Positions 22,261 to 33,540 of a stretch of 64,000 nt of DNA are shown here, in pieces (the stretch's first letter is position 1; every line of letters begins with the position of its first letter). The DNA lies in assembly GCA_029204225.1 (NCBI GenBank), contig CM055096.1, forward strand, positions 72,049,349 through 72,113,348, written 5' to 3'. Below the pieces are notes generated by a model. It worked only from the letters and a program-made list of their open reading frames with translations. It made no database searches and was not told the origin of the DNA. The DNA is from Diphasiastrum complanatum (lineage: Eukaryota > Streptophyta > Lycopodiopsida > Lycopodiales > Lycopodiaceae). A program made the position numbers and the translations under genes.

Positions 22261-23515
22261 TCTTTAATAATGGAAGCATAAGCTCAACATTTGTTTTTCA
22301 ATTTGATAACAAAAGCACATAGAAGACATTTTAATTCTGCATTCTATTTCTCCATCTGATCTTTTGTCCCAGCCTTCATCCATAAGTTTAGATAATAGAC
22401 TATTTCATGAATTTTTACATACAAATATCGTTGGGGTTTTGTGTACATTGACACTTGAAAAGAAATCCACAAATATATTCAAGGAAATAAACCAACTCAA
22501 TCTATTTTTTATCCCGCGCTTATCTTTAATCAATTTTTTATATCATTATATAGCTTGCAACAAAAAGATTCTGAAACTGCAGTATCTGGAGCAATCCATT
22601 TATCACTTTCAAAACTAGGTAATGGAATTGAGATTATTTGTCCAAAATCTCCTTTTGTATCAGAAATGTACATTGATTTTTAAAAAAGATCCCACTATCA
22701 GCTAGATCTTTTGTAATTCTACCTCGATATTGTAGCTGTCCAATATCAGTGTTAATAACATCTAATACACCTGCTAGAGATCCATTGGGCTCCCATTCAT
22801 TTATGTTTGATGGATAAAAATTCGCAAGAAAAAAATGATCAGATTGGCAAGTTTACTATTAGATATTTATGAATGACAAAAATCAAAGTATCAAAAATAT
22901 TAATACTCACAGTTGCTTTTTTTGTGATCTTGAGGGTTGAATCCTTGCACATTTATGCATATATACATGTTGGACTAGAATTTCAGAAATAGATTTTTCT
23001 CCTGATGATGTTCAGAAATCCAAAATTTTGGCCTTCCAATAAGATTGAAATGATAGTTTTGACCTTTTGCTTTTTTGAAATGTTCCTCTTGATGATGGAT
23101 GCATCAAAGCCCAAGAGTTTTTGAAATATTTTCTTGGCACTCATAATCCATTATCATCTTTCTTATTGAATAGAAGCACAAAGTCGATTGATGCGTAGAC
23201 AAAAAGCCATGAATCTGAAAATATGCGTTGGCAAAAATTTGAAACACTGATCTATTTGGCGCTACGAATTAACTATAGTTATCCCTGTTAACCATGATTT
23301 GACAATGCATGTACATTAATGGTACATCGATTTTCTCATTTTAACCATCTGTCATATTCATTTTCAATATTTTTTAGTCTCTTCAGACAATGATGAGCTG
23401 TACATTAAGTAGAACACCGATTTCAAGATTTTAATTGGTCCACATGGCAACGAAAATAAGAAAAAAAAAAACATCTTTTTCAAAGGCCCTCTTCAGGCTC
23501 CAAGTTTCTCTAATG

Positions 23516-25624
23516 ATACCAAAAACGGGTTTTTAGACTCGCTTTGGACACTACGAATTTTTGGTGTTGCCTTTTGGTCTAACTAATGCAACGACAACTT
23601 TCCAACAGATGATGAACAATTTGTTCAGGCCATATTTGGGAAGATTCGTAGTGGTATTCTTAGATGATATCCTAGTGTTCAGTAAGACTTTGGTGGAACA
23701 TAAAGAGCATCTTAGGATTGTCCTGGACATCCTAAGAAGGGAAAAACTCTTTGCCAAAGAGTTTAAGTGTGACTTTTTTGCTAAGAAATTTTCCTACTCA
23801 GGGCATAAGATTTCTGAACGAGGAGTGGAAATTGAGGTCGATCGTATCCAGACGATTATTGAATGGCCTACTCTTACCACAGTTCAGAAATCACGTCTTT
23901 CTTGGGGTTTGTAAGATTTTTTCGTCGACATATTTCCCAATTTGCTCGTTGGCATTTCATCTTACCCAGGCCTTGAAAGGCTATAAGAAGCTAAGCCAGA
24001 GGGCTAAGAGTCCACTAGTGGAGTGGATGGAGGATATGAATAATTGTTTTGAGTTGCTTAAGAAAAGTGTCACTTCAGCACCAATACTAATTATTGGCGA
24101 TCCTAATAAGGCTTTTGTGGTTAGGACCGATGCCAGTGATTATGCTATTGGAGCTTTTTGATACAGGATGGACATCCTGTTGCTTATGAAAGCAAGAAAT
24201 TCAATCCTGTTCAATCTAGAGCCAGATTTGAGACTTTGACGGATCATCAACTCTTTGATATTTCTGTGAATGCTACAGCAACAAGTACTTTCTGGGGTCG
24301 ATTCAGATATGCAAGATCCCTCGAATCAGGGAAAGACTAAAATGGATTTTGCTATTCGAAACAAGATTTTGTTTCGTAAAGGCAAGGTGTGTGTACCGGA
24401 GAATGACACAGTAAGGGCCTAAATCTTGCTGAATGTCATGATAGTCCATGCGCAAGACATCTGGGTATGCAAAGAACACTTGACTTAGTTCGACGACAAT
24501 TTTGGTGGCCTAAGATGAAAAGTCAATTAGAGGCCTAGTATGTACTTAAATATGCTAAGTTCTAGTTAAATAAAGTAGAGAGGCTAAAAGCTAGTGGCCT
24601 ATTACATCCTTTAGATATTCCTACCGAAAAGTGGGATAGTATATCTATGGATTTTGTGGTTGGGCTTCCACGTATAGGGAAGGGTCACGATTCGGTTTGG
24701 GTCATTGTTGACAGGCTTACGAAGTTTGCTCAATTTATCCCAACAAAAGCTACTATTAAACCTCTAGAACTAGCTCACCTGTTTGTTGAGAAGCTTTTTC
24801 GACTATACGGGCTGCCTTGCGATATTGTCAGTGACCGTGACCCAAAATTCACTGGAAACTTTTGGCAAGCAGTATTTGAAAAGTTAGAAACGACTTTAAG
24901 TATGAGTTCAGTAGATCATTCGGAATCAGACGGTCAAACGGAAAGGACCAACCAGATGATGGAGGATATGCTGCGAGCATATGTGGGCCATCGGCAGTTT
25001 GATTGGAAAAATTACCTTCCACTGGTGGAATTTGCATATAATGGTGCAAAACATTCAATGACCAAATTCATCCCTTTTATGTTTATGTATGGTTATCAAC
25101 CTCGATCGCCGATTTGTATTGGCATGAAAAACCTTAGGGTGCAAGTCGCAGCTAATTTCTTTGTGGATATGCAAGAAATGTTACATTTGGCTAAAGATAG
25201 CATAAGAAGTGCCCAGGATAGGGCAAGGCACTATGCTAATCTATCTCTCAACGACTGGGTGTTTTTGAGAGTTCCTAGTCACTCTAGGATCTTGAAAACT
25301 ATTAAGTGTGCAAAGTTGGCACCTAGGTATTGCGGTCCTTTTAAGGTTATTCAAGTGATAAACAAGGTCGCATACAAACTAGACCTTCCATCTAACGTTG
25401 GAATTCATCATGTTTTTCACGTTAGTAAGTTGAAACCCTCATTGGGGGTTGGCAAAACCCTAGTCCCTGTGGAAGATCTAGTGGAGCTTCTTCGTGATGA
25501 GTCCGTGAGTGGATCACCTGAACCCGAGGCGATTATTAATAGCCGGCAAAAAACTCTAAGGAATAGAGTGCTTCAGGAATTTTTAGTTAGGTGGAGGGGC
25601 AAATCAGAAGAAGAGAATACTTGA
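23516..25624 (+). pseudogene. Ty3/gypsy RT end, RNase H and integrase
   Basis: Reverse transcriptase resumes with RFGHYEFLVLPFGLTNA and the catalytic FLDD (about 23660), then frameshifts near 23895. RNase H follows with RTDASDYAIG (about 24125). It loses its second half in a deletion near 24260-24350 that joins it to the integrase zinc region. The integrase is the best-kept part, open from 24647 to 25624. It has MDFVVGLP (first Asp), VSDRDPKFTG (second Asp) and ERTNQ (Glu), then a KLAPRYCGPFKV GPY/F-type module and a LVRWRGKSEEENT chromodomain-like end. That tail suggests a chromovirus. A stop closes the frame inside the chromodomain. Confidence 0.92.
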
Positions 25625-25766
25625 GAAAAGGAGGCTGATCTCCAGAAAAAATTTCCAATTCCCTACAAGGAAAAATTCGGGAAGGCATGTTACATACCTA
25701 TACAACTAGCAATATTTCAGTGACCCCTATATGTCCATTTAGTGTGGGGAGCTAAATGGAAAGTTA

Positions 25767-25902
25767 CCTTTGGATAAGGGGTACCCTTAGGATTAAGGGT
25801 AGGTGCCTTTGGATAAGGACAGACAAGTGACTATACCTTGGTCGGAGGTATGGAATCAAGCTACCCTTGGGTAAGGAAAACCCTTAGGATTAAGGGTATA
25901 AC
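25767..25902 (+). repeat. Repeats of a CCTTAGGATTAAGGGTA phrase
   Basis: TTTGGATAAGG followed by CCCTTAGGATTAAGGGTA occurs in two good copies and one partial copy (25771, 25806 and 25866). The phrase is nearly palindromic. It lies just 3' of gypsy pol, where the polypurine tract and 3' LTR would be sought. Confidence 0.65.
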
Positions 25903-26935
25903 ACTGTCTCAATTAATTTTGGAGTTTTTGATTTATTTAGGATTATTTTTTATATGTGGTACCAGGAGAGCCAGATAAGAAAAACAATAAAAAATTACTA
26001 ATTGTTGAAGTGGGATTTTCTCGAGTTCAAATTTCATTTCAATACAACTATAAGCCAAACAAGACAAATTTGGTCAACGAGACCCAATTTAGTTTTCAAA
26101 ATTTATTGATGCTTTTTCCAATAGCTATGAGCACCTAATATAATTGTAAATCCAAAATAAATTTGATTTTTGAGTATCATATTATACAATTCAGATGAAG
26201 TTAGCATTCCAATTGTTAGATCAAGGGAGTTATGGTGGATGTTTTTGGGAATTCAGATATAATCATGTCTAAAATTAGTGTTTATCCGAATAACATAGAC
26301 AACTTTTAAACATAAACATTGATATTTTATAAAACATAAACATAATTTGATAATTATATTCAAAAGAAACTTAAACATCATTGAATCATATACTACTTTC
26401 AAGCTCTATTGTAAGAACTCTCATAGAAATTTAATCACAATGTGTCATTTGCCACTAAAAGTGGTTCATATTTATAATTAATGGTCTTGGGCCAAGCAAG
26501 CCCTACATTAGTCAAGAGACTATTACAAAAGATGCACAACTTTGGTGCAATTCTAGACAATGTACAAGCTTAACCTTTTAGAGTAACTGTGATTTACTAT
26601 TTCAATATTCTAAAGGTTGAGAATTAGAAACTATTTTCAACCTTTAGAATTTCTAAAAGCCTTTAAACTTTCTACATCATGATTCCTCATGGTCTTACAA
26701 TACACATGCCATGGAATAGGATTTACTTATAATAGGGTGACTGGCCACACTCACAAAAAGCCGGCTTTCAACAAAATTTCAAGCTGGATGTACAACTGAA
26801 TTTACAAAAGGAATTACATGTCTTTTGAAGCCAAATTTGGACTCAATGTTGCAAATTCGGAATTTGCCAACCCACACTAATACATTACAAGTCCTACACT
26901 GATGGCCACAAATATTCTAACCAGGTATCTACAAC
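25903..26935 (+). other. Probable decayed gypsy 3' flank or LTR, no gene
   Basis: AT-rich DNA without recognisable coding sequence. The phrase ATACACATGCCATGG at about 26700 also occurs, with small changes, at about 17045 and 17096 on the other side of the gypsy element. This hints that both flanks contain LTR remnants. The match is too short to fix borders. Confidence 0.35.
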
Positions 26936-26937
26936 TA

Positions 26938-28200
26938 CTCATCAATATCAGTTGCACCTTCATCGGATAATTTGGACAAGTATTCTTTGACGTGTGCCAC
27001 TGATATTTTCGGAATAGATATTGATTTTTTCACAATATAGTCGTGTGCTTAAATTGTTTTTTTGTCTTTGATTTCCATGCATGAACAACAGTATCGACAT
27101 CCATATATTGTGGTCCGTCGTTGTTCGGAATCCATTCTTTCTCTAAGCAATTTTTGTATAGCTTCAAGTTGTGAACTTGTCTCTGGTTTCTGCGTTGTTG
27201 ATTAGATTTTGGTTCGTACCACAATGCTTTAAACTCTGTGGCCAAGCCTTCTAAGTTTTTCTTCACTTCGACAAATAGGTATGGAACCCTCCACAACATC
27301 TTCTTCTGGAGGCTGCATTGCAACGAACTTGTCCAACACAACTTCTCTGCATGGAATGAATTCAACCAAAGGTGCATTAGCTTTTTACCCACAAAACCTC
27401 CGGGGTAATAATTCTACATCCATTTCGACCTCATTGATCAAAGTTGATATAGATGAATCGAAAGTGGTTGGCAAGGATTGTGGCCAAAAAGCTTCTTGGC
27501 TATACATTGATCCTGACAACATCTTTTGTTTGGAAAGATATTCAACAAGTTTTGTGGTTTCAACCACACATGCATCATTGTGATCCTTGTATTTTGGAAA
27601 CTTTTGGCTCATGAACCGCAAATAATCAATAAATGAAATTATTCCTTTCATTTCATCTGGATTCAGATCCTTTGTAGATGCTAGAAAAATGGTTTTTTTT
27701 CATGCTTTTCCAAAATCCCATGCATTATGGCCAACCCTTTCAAAGAATGTCCATGTTGCTTGAATGTGCCGGTGTTTTCATGAAACTTGTACACAATGGA
27801 ATAATGTGCCTCAACAATTACTTGCCAAAACATTCCATGGGAGATTCCCAATAGATTTTGATATGCTTTTATGCATATAGTTTTACCATCCAACGTAGGT
27901 TTGAAACACAATTTGGGTTTCTCCAAAATATCAAACATTGCATTTGACTTTTCTCGTCTATGAAAAGAACATTTGAACATCTGCAATAATTGATTATGCT
28001 TGTCAACTCCTCGTTTTCTCCACACAGCTACTCGCAAGTCTTCACATTCTTTGTAGGTAATTTGTCGAATGCACACCTTACTACAACATGGTTGCATCAA
28101 CATTTCCCTTATATTTTTTAACGATAAAACATATTCTGTCTTTTTGGTGCAACATAAGCAAGCACACGTTTTCTTTTGAGACTCTGAGTAGTTCCAAAGG
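26938..28200 (-). pseudogene. Unrecognised transposon-type gene, broken by frameshifts
   Basis: A conserved-looking protein runs from about 28200 to 26938. It begins Cys-rich (CACLCC, then CCSKVC near 28080), as in a zinc-binding domain. It passes through GKTICIKAYQNLLGIS, changes frame at an A8 run at about 27697-27704, continues through LVEFIPCREV (about 27360), and changes frame again. It ends with VDTVVHAWKSKTKK and KKSISIPKISVAHV before a stop at 26938. Several frame changes but few stops suggest a young pseudogene or a protein with sequencing-type indels. The layout recalls transposase-like proteins of DNA elements, but I cannot name the family and see no inverted ends around it. Confidence 0.5.
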
Positions 28201-28282
28201 ATGTTGAATCGACTTGAGGCTCTCTTTGTAGATCTTCCAAAAGTTCATTTGCTTGTGACCATCTTGATCTTGCAGGATCGTT

Positions 28283-29310
28283 TGTCATATTAGCATCATG
28301 TAATATGTTGCTTGTGTAATCATGTTCATCGAAATCAAATTTGGAAAATATGAATTATGTCGAGTGGATATATTTGCACTTGCGAAAATTGACGATTTCG
28401 GTGTACGCTTTGTTTGAATGCTGATTTCATAATGACGTCCTTTATTTTTGTTGTTATCAAGAGCCTCTCCAACATCCTCCACACCTGTAAGAAAATCTGA
28501 GTTATATACTGATGCAAATATATTAGTGAGAGTGACTGTGGTCCTCGACATCTGTCAAGATATTCGAATTATAGCTACTTGTTCTTGACATATTACGATC
28601 ATGAGAAATATCTTCGATTCCTGTCAAGATATCTAAGTTATAGTTAATTGATCTTGACATATTACGACCTTAAGAAATATCTTCGATTCTTGTCAAGATA
28701 TCTGAGTTATAGCTACTTGATATTGTTGTATTGCAATCAACGGATCTGTTTTCTACATCTACTGATCTTGTCGACATTTTTTGGATGAGGGCATCAAATT
28801 TGTGAACCACAAGGATGGCCCAACATTTTCTTCATGTTGTTTCTATTTGAACATTTAGAATTAAACGTAAAGCACTCACTTAATGGTTCACTAAATGATA
28901 CATGTTTTTTCTTTTTAGAGTGCAAAGATACCTTTGACAAACACCAAATCATTGCTTGATTTTGCATGTAGAAAGGGTCTCTGCATCTGTCATGGCATTC
29001 GCAATATTTCCTTCTATTGTAATTGAAGTCACCTTCACGATAACAAGCAAGTTTTTTTCACTAAGATAGTAGCCTTTGAATTTAGCAGTGAAAATGACTA
29101 CCCCTTCAAAATCCATACAATCAACAATGTCATCAATATTGTATAATGGACACTTGGCAAAAACGAGTTCATTCATTTTGAGAATATCTGCATTATCCCA
29201 CAAGATTTTTTTGCAATGACATCGATGGAAATATAGTTGTAAATGTCTTCTAGGCGATAAAAAATCGTCGTGAGAATATGACAAAGGACAGTATATTTTA
29301 AACACCTTTG
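28283..29310 (-). pseudogene. Upstream minus-strand coding-like segments
   Basis: Two open stretches (28551-28285 and 29305-28949) lie in the same direction as, and upstream of, the unrecognised gene. The second has a clear amino-acid character, with HRCHCKKI, DDIVDCMDFEGVVIF and FKGYYLSEKN segments. They could be first exons of the same gene or a separate small protein. Between them, 28555-28740 contains about three direct repeats of a phrase starting TTCTTGACATATTACGA or TGTCAAGATATC. Confidence 0.35.
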
Positions 29311-29534
29311 AAATCAGCAGTTAAGACATTTCCAAATGCAACCACTTCTTTCCGAAAAAATAAAACAACTCGAACATCTTCTCTCGAGCAGTCCATGTAG
29401 TGACCCTGAAAAAATCATAGGTACACTTTATGTTAGGATTTGCAATGCTATTGGAAGTATAATTAGCAAAATTATGAAATTATAATAAATTTGTATAATA
29501 AACAAAATTGTGAGACTGTAACAAAATTACGAAA

Positions 29535-29752
29535 CCTTAGCACTTAGCTCTTGGCCCTTAGTCAGTGGCCCTTAACTCATAGCCCTTAGCCCATAGTCGT
29601 TGGCCGTTGGCCCTTGCCCCTAGGTCCTTAGCCTTAGCATTTCACCCTTAATTTGTAGCCCTTGGCCCTTACCCTTAGGCCCTTGCCCCTAGGCCCTAAG
29701 CCCTTAACCCTAGCCCTTGTCCCTTAGTCTGTAGTCCGTAGTCCTTGACTTT
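29535..29752. repeat. Degenerate CCCTTAG/CCCTTGG heptamer tract
   Basis: About 25 imperfect repeats of CCCTTAG, CCCTTGG, CCCTAGG and CCCTAAG are strung together. The unit is one or two bases from the plant telomere repeat CCCTAAA, so a decayed interstitial telomere-like array is possible. Independent expansion of a heptamer would look the same. Confidence 0.75.
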
Positions 29753-29959
29753 TTTATATGTTTTGTGAACTTATTATCTTGTTGTTATTATTACTTTTGT
29801 ATTTATTTAAAGTCTTTTACTAGTTTACAATTCCATTTTTTATGTTTTTTTAATTAATATTAAAGTATTTCAACGCTTTCTATATTTTTTTTGTAGGGTT
29901 TTAAGTTTTTTAGAGGGTTTAAGTTTGTATTACGGTTCTTTTAAGATTTAACACCATTT

Positions 29960-30540
29960 TTAGCAATATTTCTTTTCATTTTCTTGAATATCTAGTTTTT
30001 TTTACAAGTTACAACTATTTGTACTATCAATCTTTTATGTTGTTTTTTTAGATTTTTATTTTGAAAATTAGGTTTTTTTGAGACTATTTTATTTTTTTTT
30101 TATTTTTTATGTCTACTTTTGGTTTTTTGAATATTTAGTTTTTTTACACTATTTTATTTTTTTTAGATGTATTTATTTTTTTAACGTTATTTTTTGTTTT
30201 TCTCTAAAATTTATTCATTTTGATACTATTTTGTTTTTTTTTTAATGATTTTTTTATGTTATTTTTTGGTTTTTTCAAAATTTTATTTTTCTGGACACTA
30301 TTTTGTCTTTTTTTTATTCTATGATTTTTTAATATTATTTTTTTTGTTTTTTTAGAAATTTTATTTTTTTGACACTTCTTTGTTCTATTTTTTTAATTTT
30401 ATGATTTCTTTTGTGTTATTTTTTGGTTTTTTCGAAAAAAATTTATTTTTTTTACACAATTTTGTTTTATTTGAGGTTTTTTTAAATTTTTTAATGTTAT
30501 TTTTTGGTTTTTTCAAAAAATAATTAACAGAAAAACTTTT
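29960..30540. repeat. T-rich tandem repeat of about 70-80 bp units
   Basis: The sequence cycles through TGACACTATTTTGTT, a poly(T) run, ATGATTTTTT(A/T)ATGTTATTTTTTGGTTTTTTC and AAAATTTTATTTTT. At least five decayed units are visible (near 30080, 30140, 30220, 30290, 30370 and 30450). The lysine/asparagine-rich open frame on the other strand is an artefact. Confidence 0.75.
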
Positions 30541-30639
30541 TTTTAACTTCTCCCCCCCCCCGCCCACCCTTCCTTTGAAAATGCAAAATTGCCCCTCGAA
30601 AAAAATGTGACACTGGCCCCCCCTCCAAAAAAAATTTTT

Positions 30640-31030
30640 GAGATATTTTCACGAAGACTTCGGGATTTTCGAGAAGCCTTCAAGGAAATTTGACAAAGTC
30701 TTCGGGATCCGTTTTTCGCGAAGCCTTCAGAGATTTTCAGGAAATTTTCGCCAAGCCTTTAGGGAAATTTGGCGAAACCTTTGGGATCCGCTTTTTTCGA
30801 AGCCTTCAGGAACAACCCGCGAAGGCTTCGTGAAAATCTCGCGAACCCTTCGTGAAAATTGAATCCCAAAGATCGGATCCCGAAAATCCCTTGAAAAATG
30901 TGACACTGACCCTCGAAAAATTGCGACACTGGCTTCCTTGTACAGAAAAATTTTTCTCGAAAATTTTTCGATGCCTTCGTGAAAATTTTCCTAAGACATC
31001 ATGAAATTTCACGAAGGCATCGCGAAATTT
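30640..31030. repeat. Cluster of quasi-palindromic CGAAGGCTTCG words
   Basis: At least fifteen copies of GAAGCCTTC, GAAGGCTTCG, TTCGCGAAG or close variants are linked by GGGATCCG and GGAAATTT(G/T)(G/A)C phrases. Both orientations occur, so the segment could fold on itself in many registers. It is not coding in any consistent frame. Confidence 0.8.
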
Positions 31031-31300
31031 CATCGGCAGGGGAAAATAAAAAAATAAAAAAAACCGGCAGGTGAGGGGGCTAGAAATTTAAAATAAAAAC
31101 CTTTTTTTGAAATCGCCCCCGCCCACCCTTCCACCCACCTCGGTGGGGGGCGGGGGTTCTAATAAAAAAAAACTTTTTTTTATATTCCCCTCCCCCCGGC
31201 CCACCCGCCGCAACAGGTGGGCAGGGGGATTTGACCTTTTTTTAAATTTAAAAAATTTAGTTTAACAGGGCGGGGGGGGGGTTTAAAAGCTTATTTTTTA
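31031..31300. repeat. Alternating G-run, C-run and A/T-run tract
   Basis: Runs of eight or more G or C (near 31145, 31192 and 31268) alternate with poly(A)/poly(T), and short complementary words such as CCCACC...GGTGGG pair locally. No gene is seen. Confidence 0.7.
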
Positions 31301-31955
31301 ATTTAAAAACTTTAACACATATGAGATAATATTTGGTTATACATGAAAGTCTTCGTCATTGTCTCCAAAGTATCAGTTGGTGAGCTTGGATTTTCGATGG
31401 AAGATGTTGAAACTATAGGTGTGGCAGTGTTTTCTTGTGTGTAGTATGCTTAGGGTTTGGATCTTGCTTATGGTATGGGACATAAGTAGGGTTTGGATCT
31501 TGAGTATGCTATGGTTTGTGGTAGTATGCTTGTGATTAGTTATTGGTTAGCAAGGGGGTGCTAGATTAGCTAAGTTGTAGGCTATGGTTGGGTGGTGAAT
31601 ACTTGAGGCCACTTGTTATCTACCTTTGTGATTAAGATTAGGGACACAGGTGGAGGAGAGATCCATGGAGGCTTGAAGATCCTCACTTGCAGGTGGAGGC
31701 ATCCTAGCTTGGAGTTGGGGAGCATCTTGGAGCTTGCAGGTTAGTTGGAGGAGTTTTGGAGGCACTACCTTTGGATTAGGAGGACTTCTTGACTTCATTT
31801 ATAAAATGAATACACAATTTGTGGTCATCATTTTTTTGTGGTACATAAATTTCTTTATTCACTTGTGCATATGGCAACCAATGTTGATAGAAAATGGAAT
31901 TCAATGTGCTGATAGGTAACAAATTCCAAAAGTGATATCCATTTACATTCTGTTT
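31301..31955. other. Intergenic, no gene seen
   Basis: The phrase TAGGGTTTGGATCTTG occurs twice near 31450 and 31490. Short open frames here lack features. Confidence 0.5.
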
Positions 31956-31959
31956 TATA

Positions 31960-32256
31960 CTGTGGTTTATATCGAGGGGCCTTTTTTTCATAAGTCTTGG
32001 TATTACTCTCGGTTAGCAGAGTGTCTTGAAATGCCTCTTGCCACCTTGACCCTCTTTATAACCCTCTCTATATGCCTCTCTATAACTCTCTCTATAAATG
32101 TTTCAAAGACAAGTTCAAATTTGGTAGGCTTATACCGAGGCCAAATATCGGACCCGAGGCTCGAGCATTCCGCTCCTCCTCACGACTCATTTTAAATACT
32201 ATCTTTCAAGAAAACGCTCAAAAAAATCCTTGGAAATCGCCCGTCCTCTTGTAGTG
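31960..32256. mobile_element. CACTA-like element end
   Basis: The right border, read on the minus strand, is CACTACAAGAGGACGG, the form of end typical of En/Spm (CACTA) elements. Inside it lie several (C)CGAGG, TATCGAGG and TATCGG words (31974, 32133, 32145 and 32156), like subterminal transposase-binding repeats. The partner end was not found, so this is a fragment or a long element whose other end is unclear. Confidence 0.5.
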
Positions 32257-32739
32257 ATAAATGAACCCAAGAGAACTCATGTATAAGCATGAAGTGAGAT
32301 AAGAAAGAGAGAATGTGTCTATTTCCACGAGTGTATAGCTATATATAGCAGATCCATGAATCATTAATGAGTTTGGTTGCCCTCCATAACAAAAAAACCC
32401 TAGTATTAATGTGGACTAGATTCAAATGTCTCAACATTCAAAACTTGAATCTCTAAAACTCGTGTACTACACTTTCTAAAAGTGCTTATTCAAAAGCTTT
32501 TAGATTAATATAACTTTGAAAAGTCAAACTCTAAGTCTAATATGAAAATTGGCCTCATTTGTCAAATATACAAATATGACCAAAATAGCAAAACTAGCTG
32601 AAATTTTTCACAGGGACTCTATGGCACCGTCCGTGGTCACCCCTCTTACCATGCCACTCCTCCCATTTTTTCTCCTTCAAACTTTTGTTGGTTACACTCC
32701 CGTTTAGACTCCTCCCCCAAACTTCTCCTTATGCTGCGT

Positions 32740-33193
32740 GTAAAAAATATTGCCTTTGTTTATGTGCACGTTTTGCCGAAAAGAGCATGTAAAAAACATT
32801 GAAGGCAACAAAATTAAGATAAAAATCAAAAGTAAAAATGTTTTCAGATTTTCACCTTATAAAGTCAATTTAGACTTTTTAGCAAAGGAAATGAGACCTA
32901 TCCTTAGGCGAAAGTAGTTGACATTTTTTTTCCACAAACTGAAATATCTTTACATGCGCCTTCCCGTGCCAGCAAAGATGCATGTCAATCAAATCGCCTT
33001 TTCTAGGAGCATCTTCCGCCATCCAAGATCTCGGGAGGAGTTCTGAAGAGTGATGAGTGGCTGATCGTTTCACTACTCAATTCTCAACACACATTCCCAA
33101 TTCTCAACACACAGGAAATTCTGTCCCAGCTCTGAGTAGAGTTATTCAGAAACTATCCCAGCTGACTTCTCCTTTTGCTACAGCTCCTCGAAG
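32740..33193 (+). promoter_or_regulatory. Promoter and leader exon of BAHD copy 3
   Basis: Collinear with 13160-13600 upstream of copy 2, including the TATA-like CTTATAAAG (32856-32864). It carries a short local duplication of the CAATTCTCAACACACA phrase near 33076-33105 that copy 2 lacks. Confidence 0.5.
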
Positions 33194-33481
33194 GTATTTT
33201 AGTTATCTCAAGATTTATTACCTCAGTCACCTTAGATTTTGTGTGTAGATTGATACTTCATCTGATGTTTATTGAAGGACATGCCTGGGTGAGAACTCAG
33301 GTTAATTGGAGGACAGATAACTGGCCATCAGCGTAGACTGTAATCTAGAAAGTTAATTATCCAAGTTCACTAAATGATTTGAAAATTTCAAGAAGTTTGT
33401 TAGTCTAATCCAGCGAAAGAATTCTAGGTATGGAGTTGTAGTTTTGTTCTAAGCAGTGGTTTGTGTTCATTTTCATTACAG
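33194..33481 (+). other. 5' UTR intron relic of BAHD copy 3
   Basis: Donor CGAAG|GTATTT and acceptor TTTTCATTACAG|AT match copies 1 and 2 in position. Confidence 0.55.
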
Positions 33482-33540
33482 ATCACAGCTAAAGCCAAGA
33501 TGCATTTCTCTAAAAAAAATCAAGATGTCATATCTCAGAT

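Larger units (their letters stand above)
18049..23515. mobile_element. 5467-bp TIR DNA transposon nested in gypsy RT, superfamily not identified
   Basis: The left end reads CATTAGAGAAAATATGGGCC and the right end, inverted, reads CATTAGAGAAACTTGGAGCC. Both go on to AAGAGG(T/G)CC, about 30 bp of imperfect inverted repeat, and a TGCCATGT word follows slightly further inside both. Gypsy reverse transcriptase stops at 18048 and resumes in the matching frame at 23516, so the borders are firm. No convincing target duplication exists (GAT at the left, ATA at the right). Two multi-exon genes face each other inside: a transposase-like gene on plus and an unknown gene on minus. A 270-bp relative of the left end lies inverted at 39120-39389, so it is a repeated family. 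Confidence 0.88.

Noticed and set aside
18046-23518. A GAT or AT target duplication around the TIR element
   Set aside because: The flanks read GAT and ATA. Counting an AT repeat would put the resumed RT out of frame, so no duplication is claimed.
28555-28740. Direct repeats with a regular look, considered as a CRISPR-like array
   Set aside because: About three imperfect copies with related, not unique, intervening sequence in a plant genome. This is an ordinary short tandem repeat.
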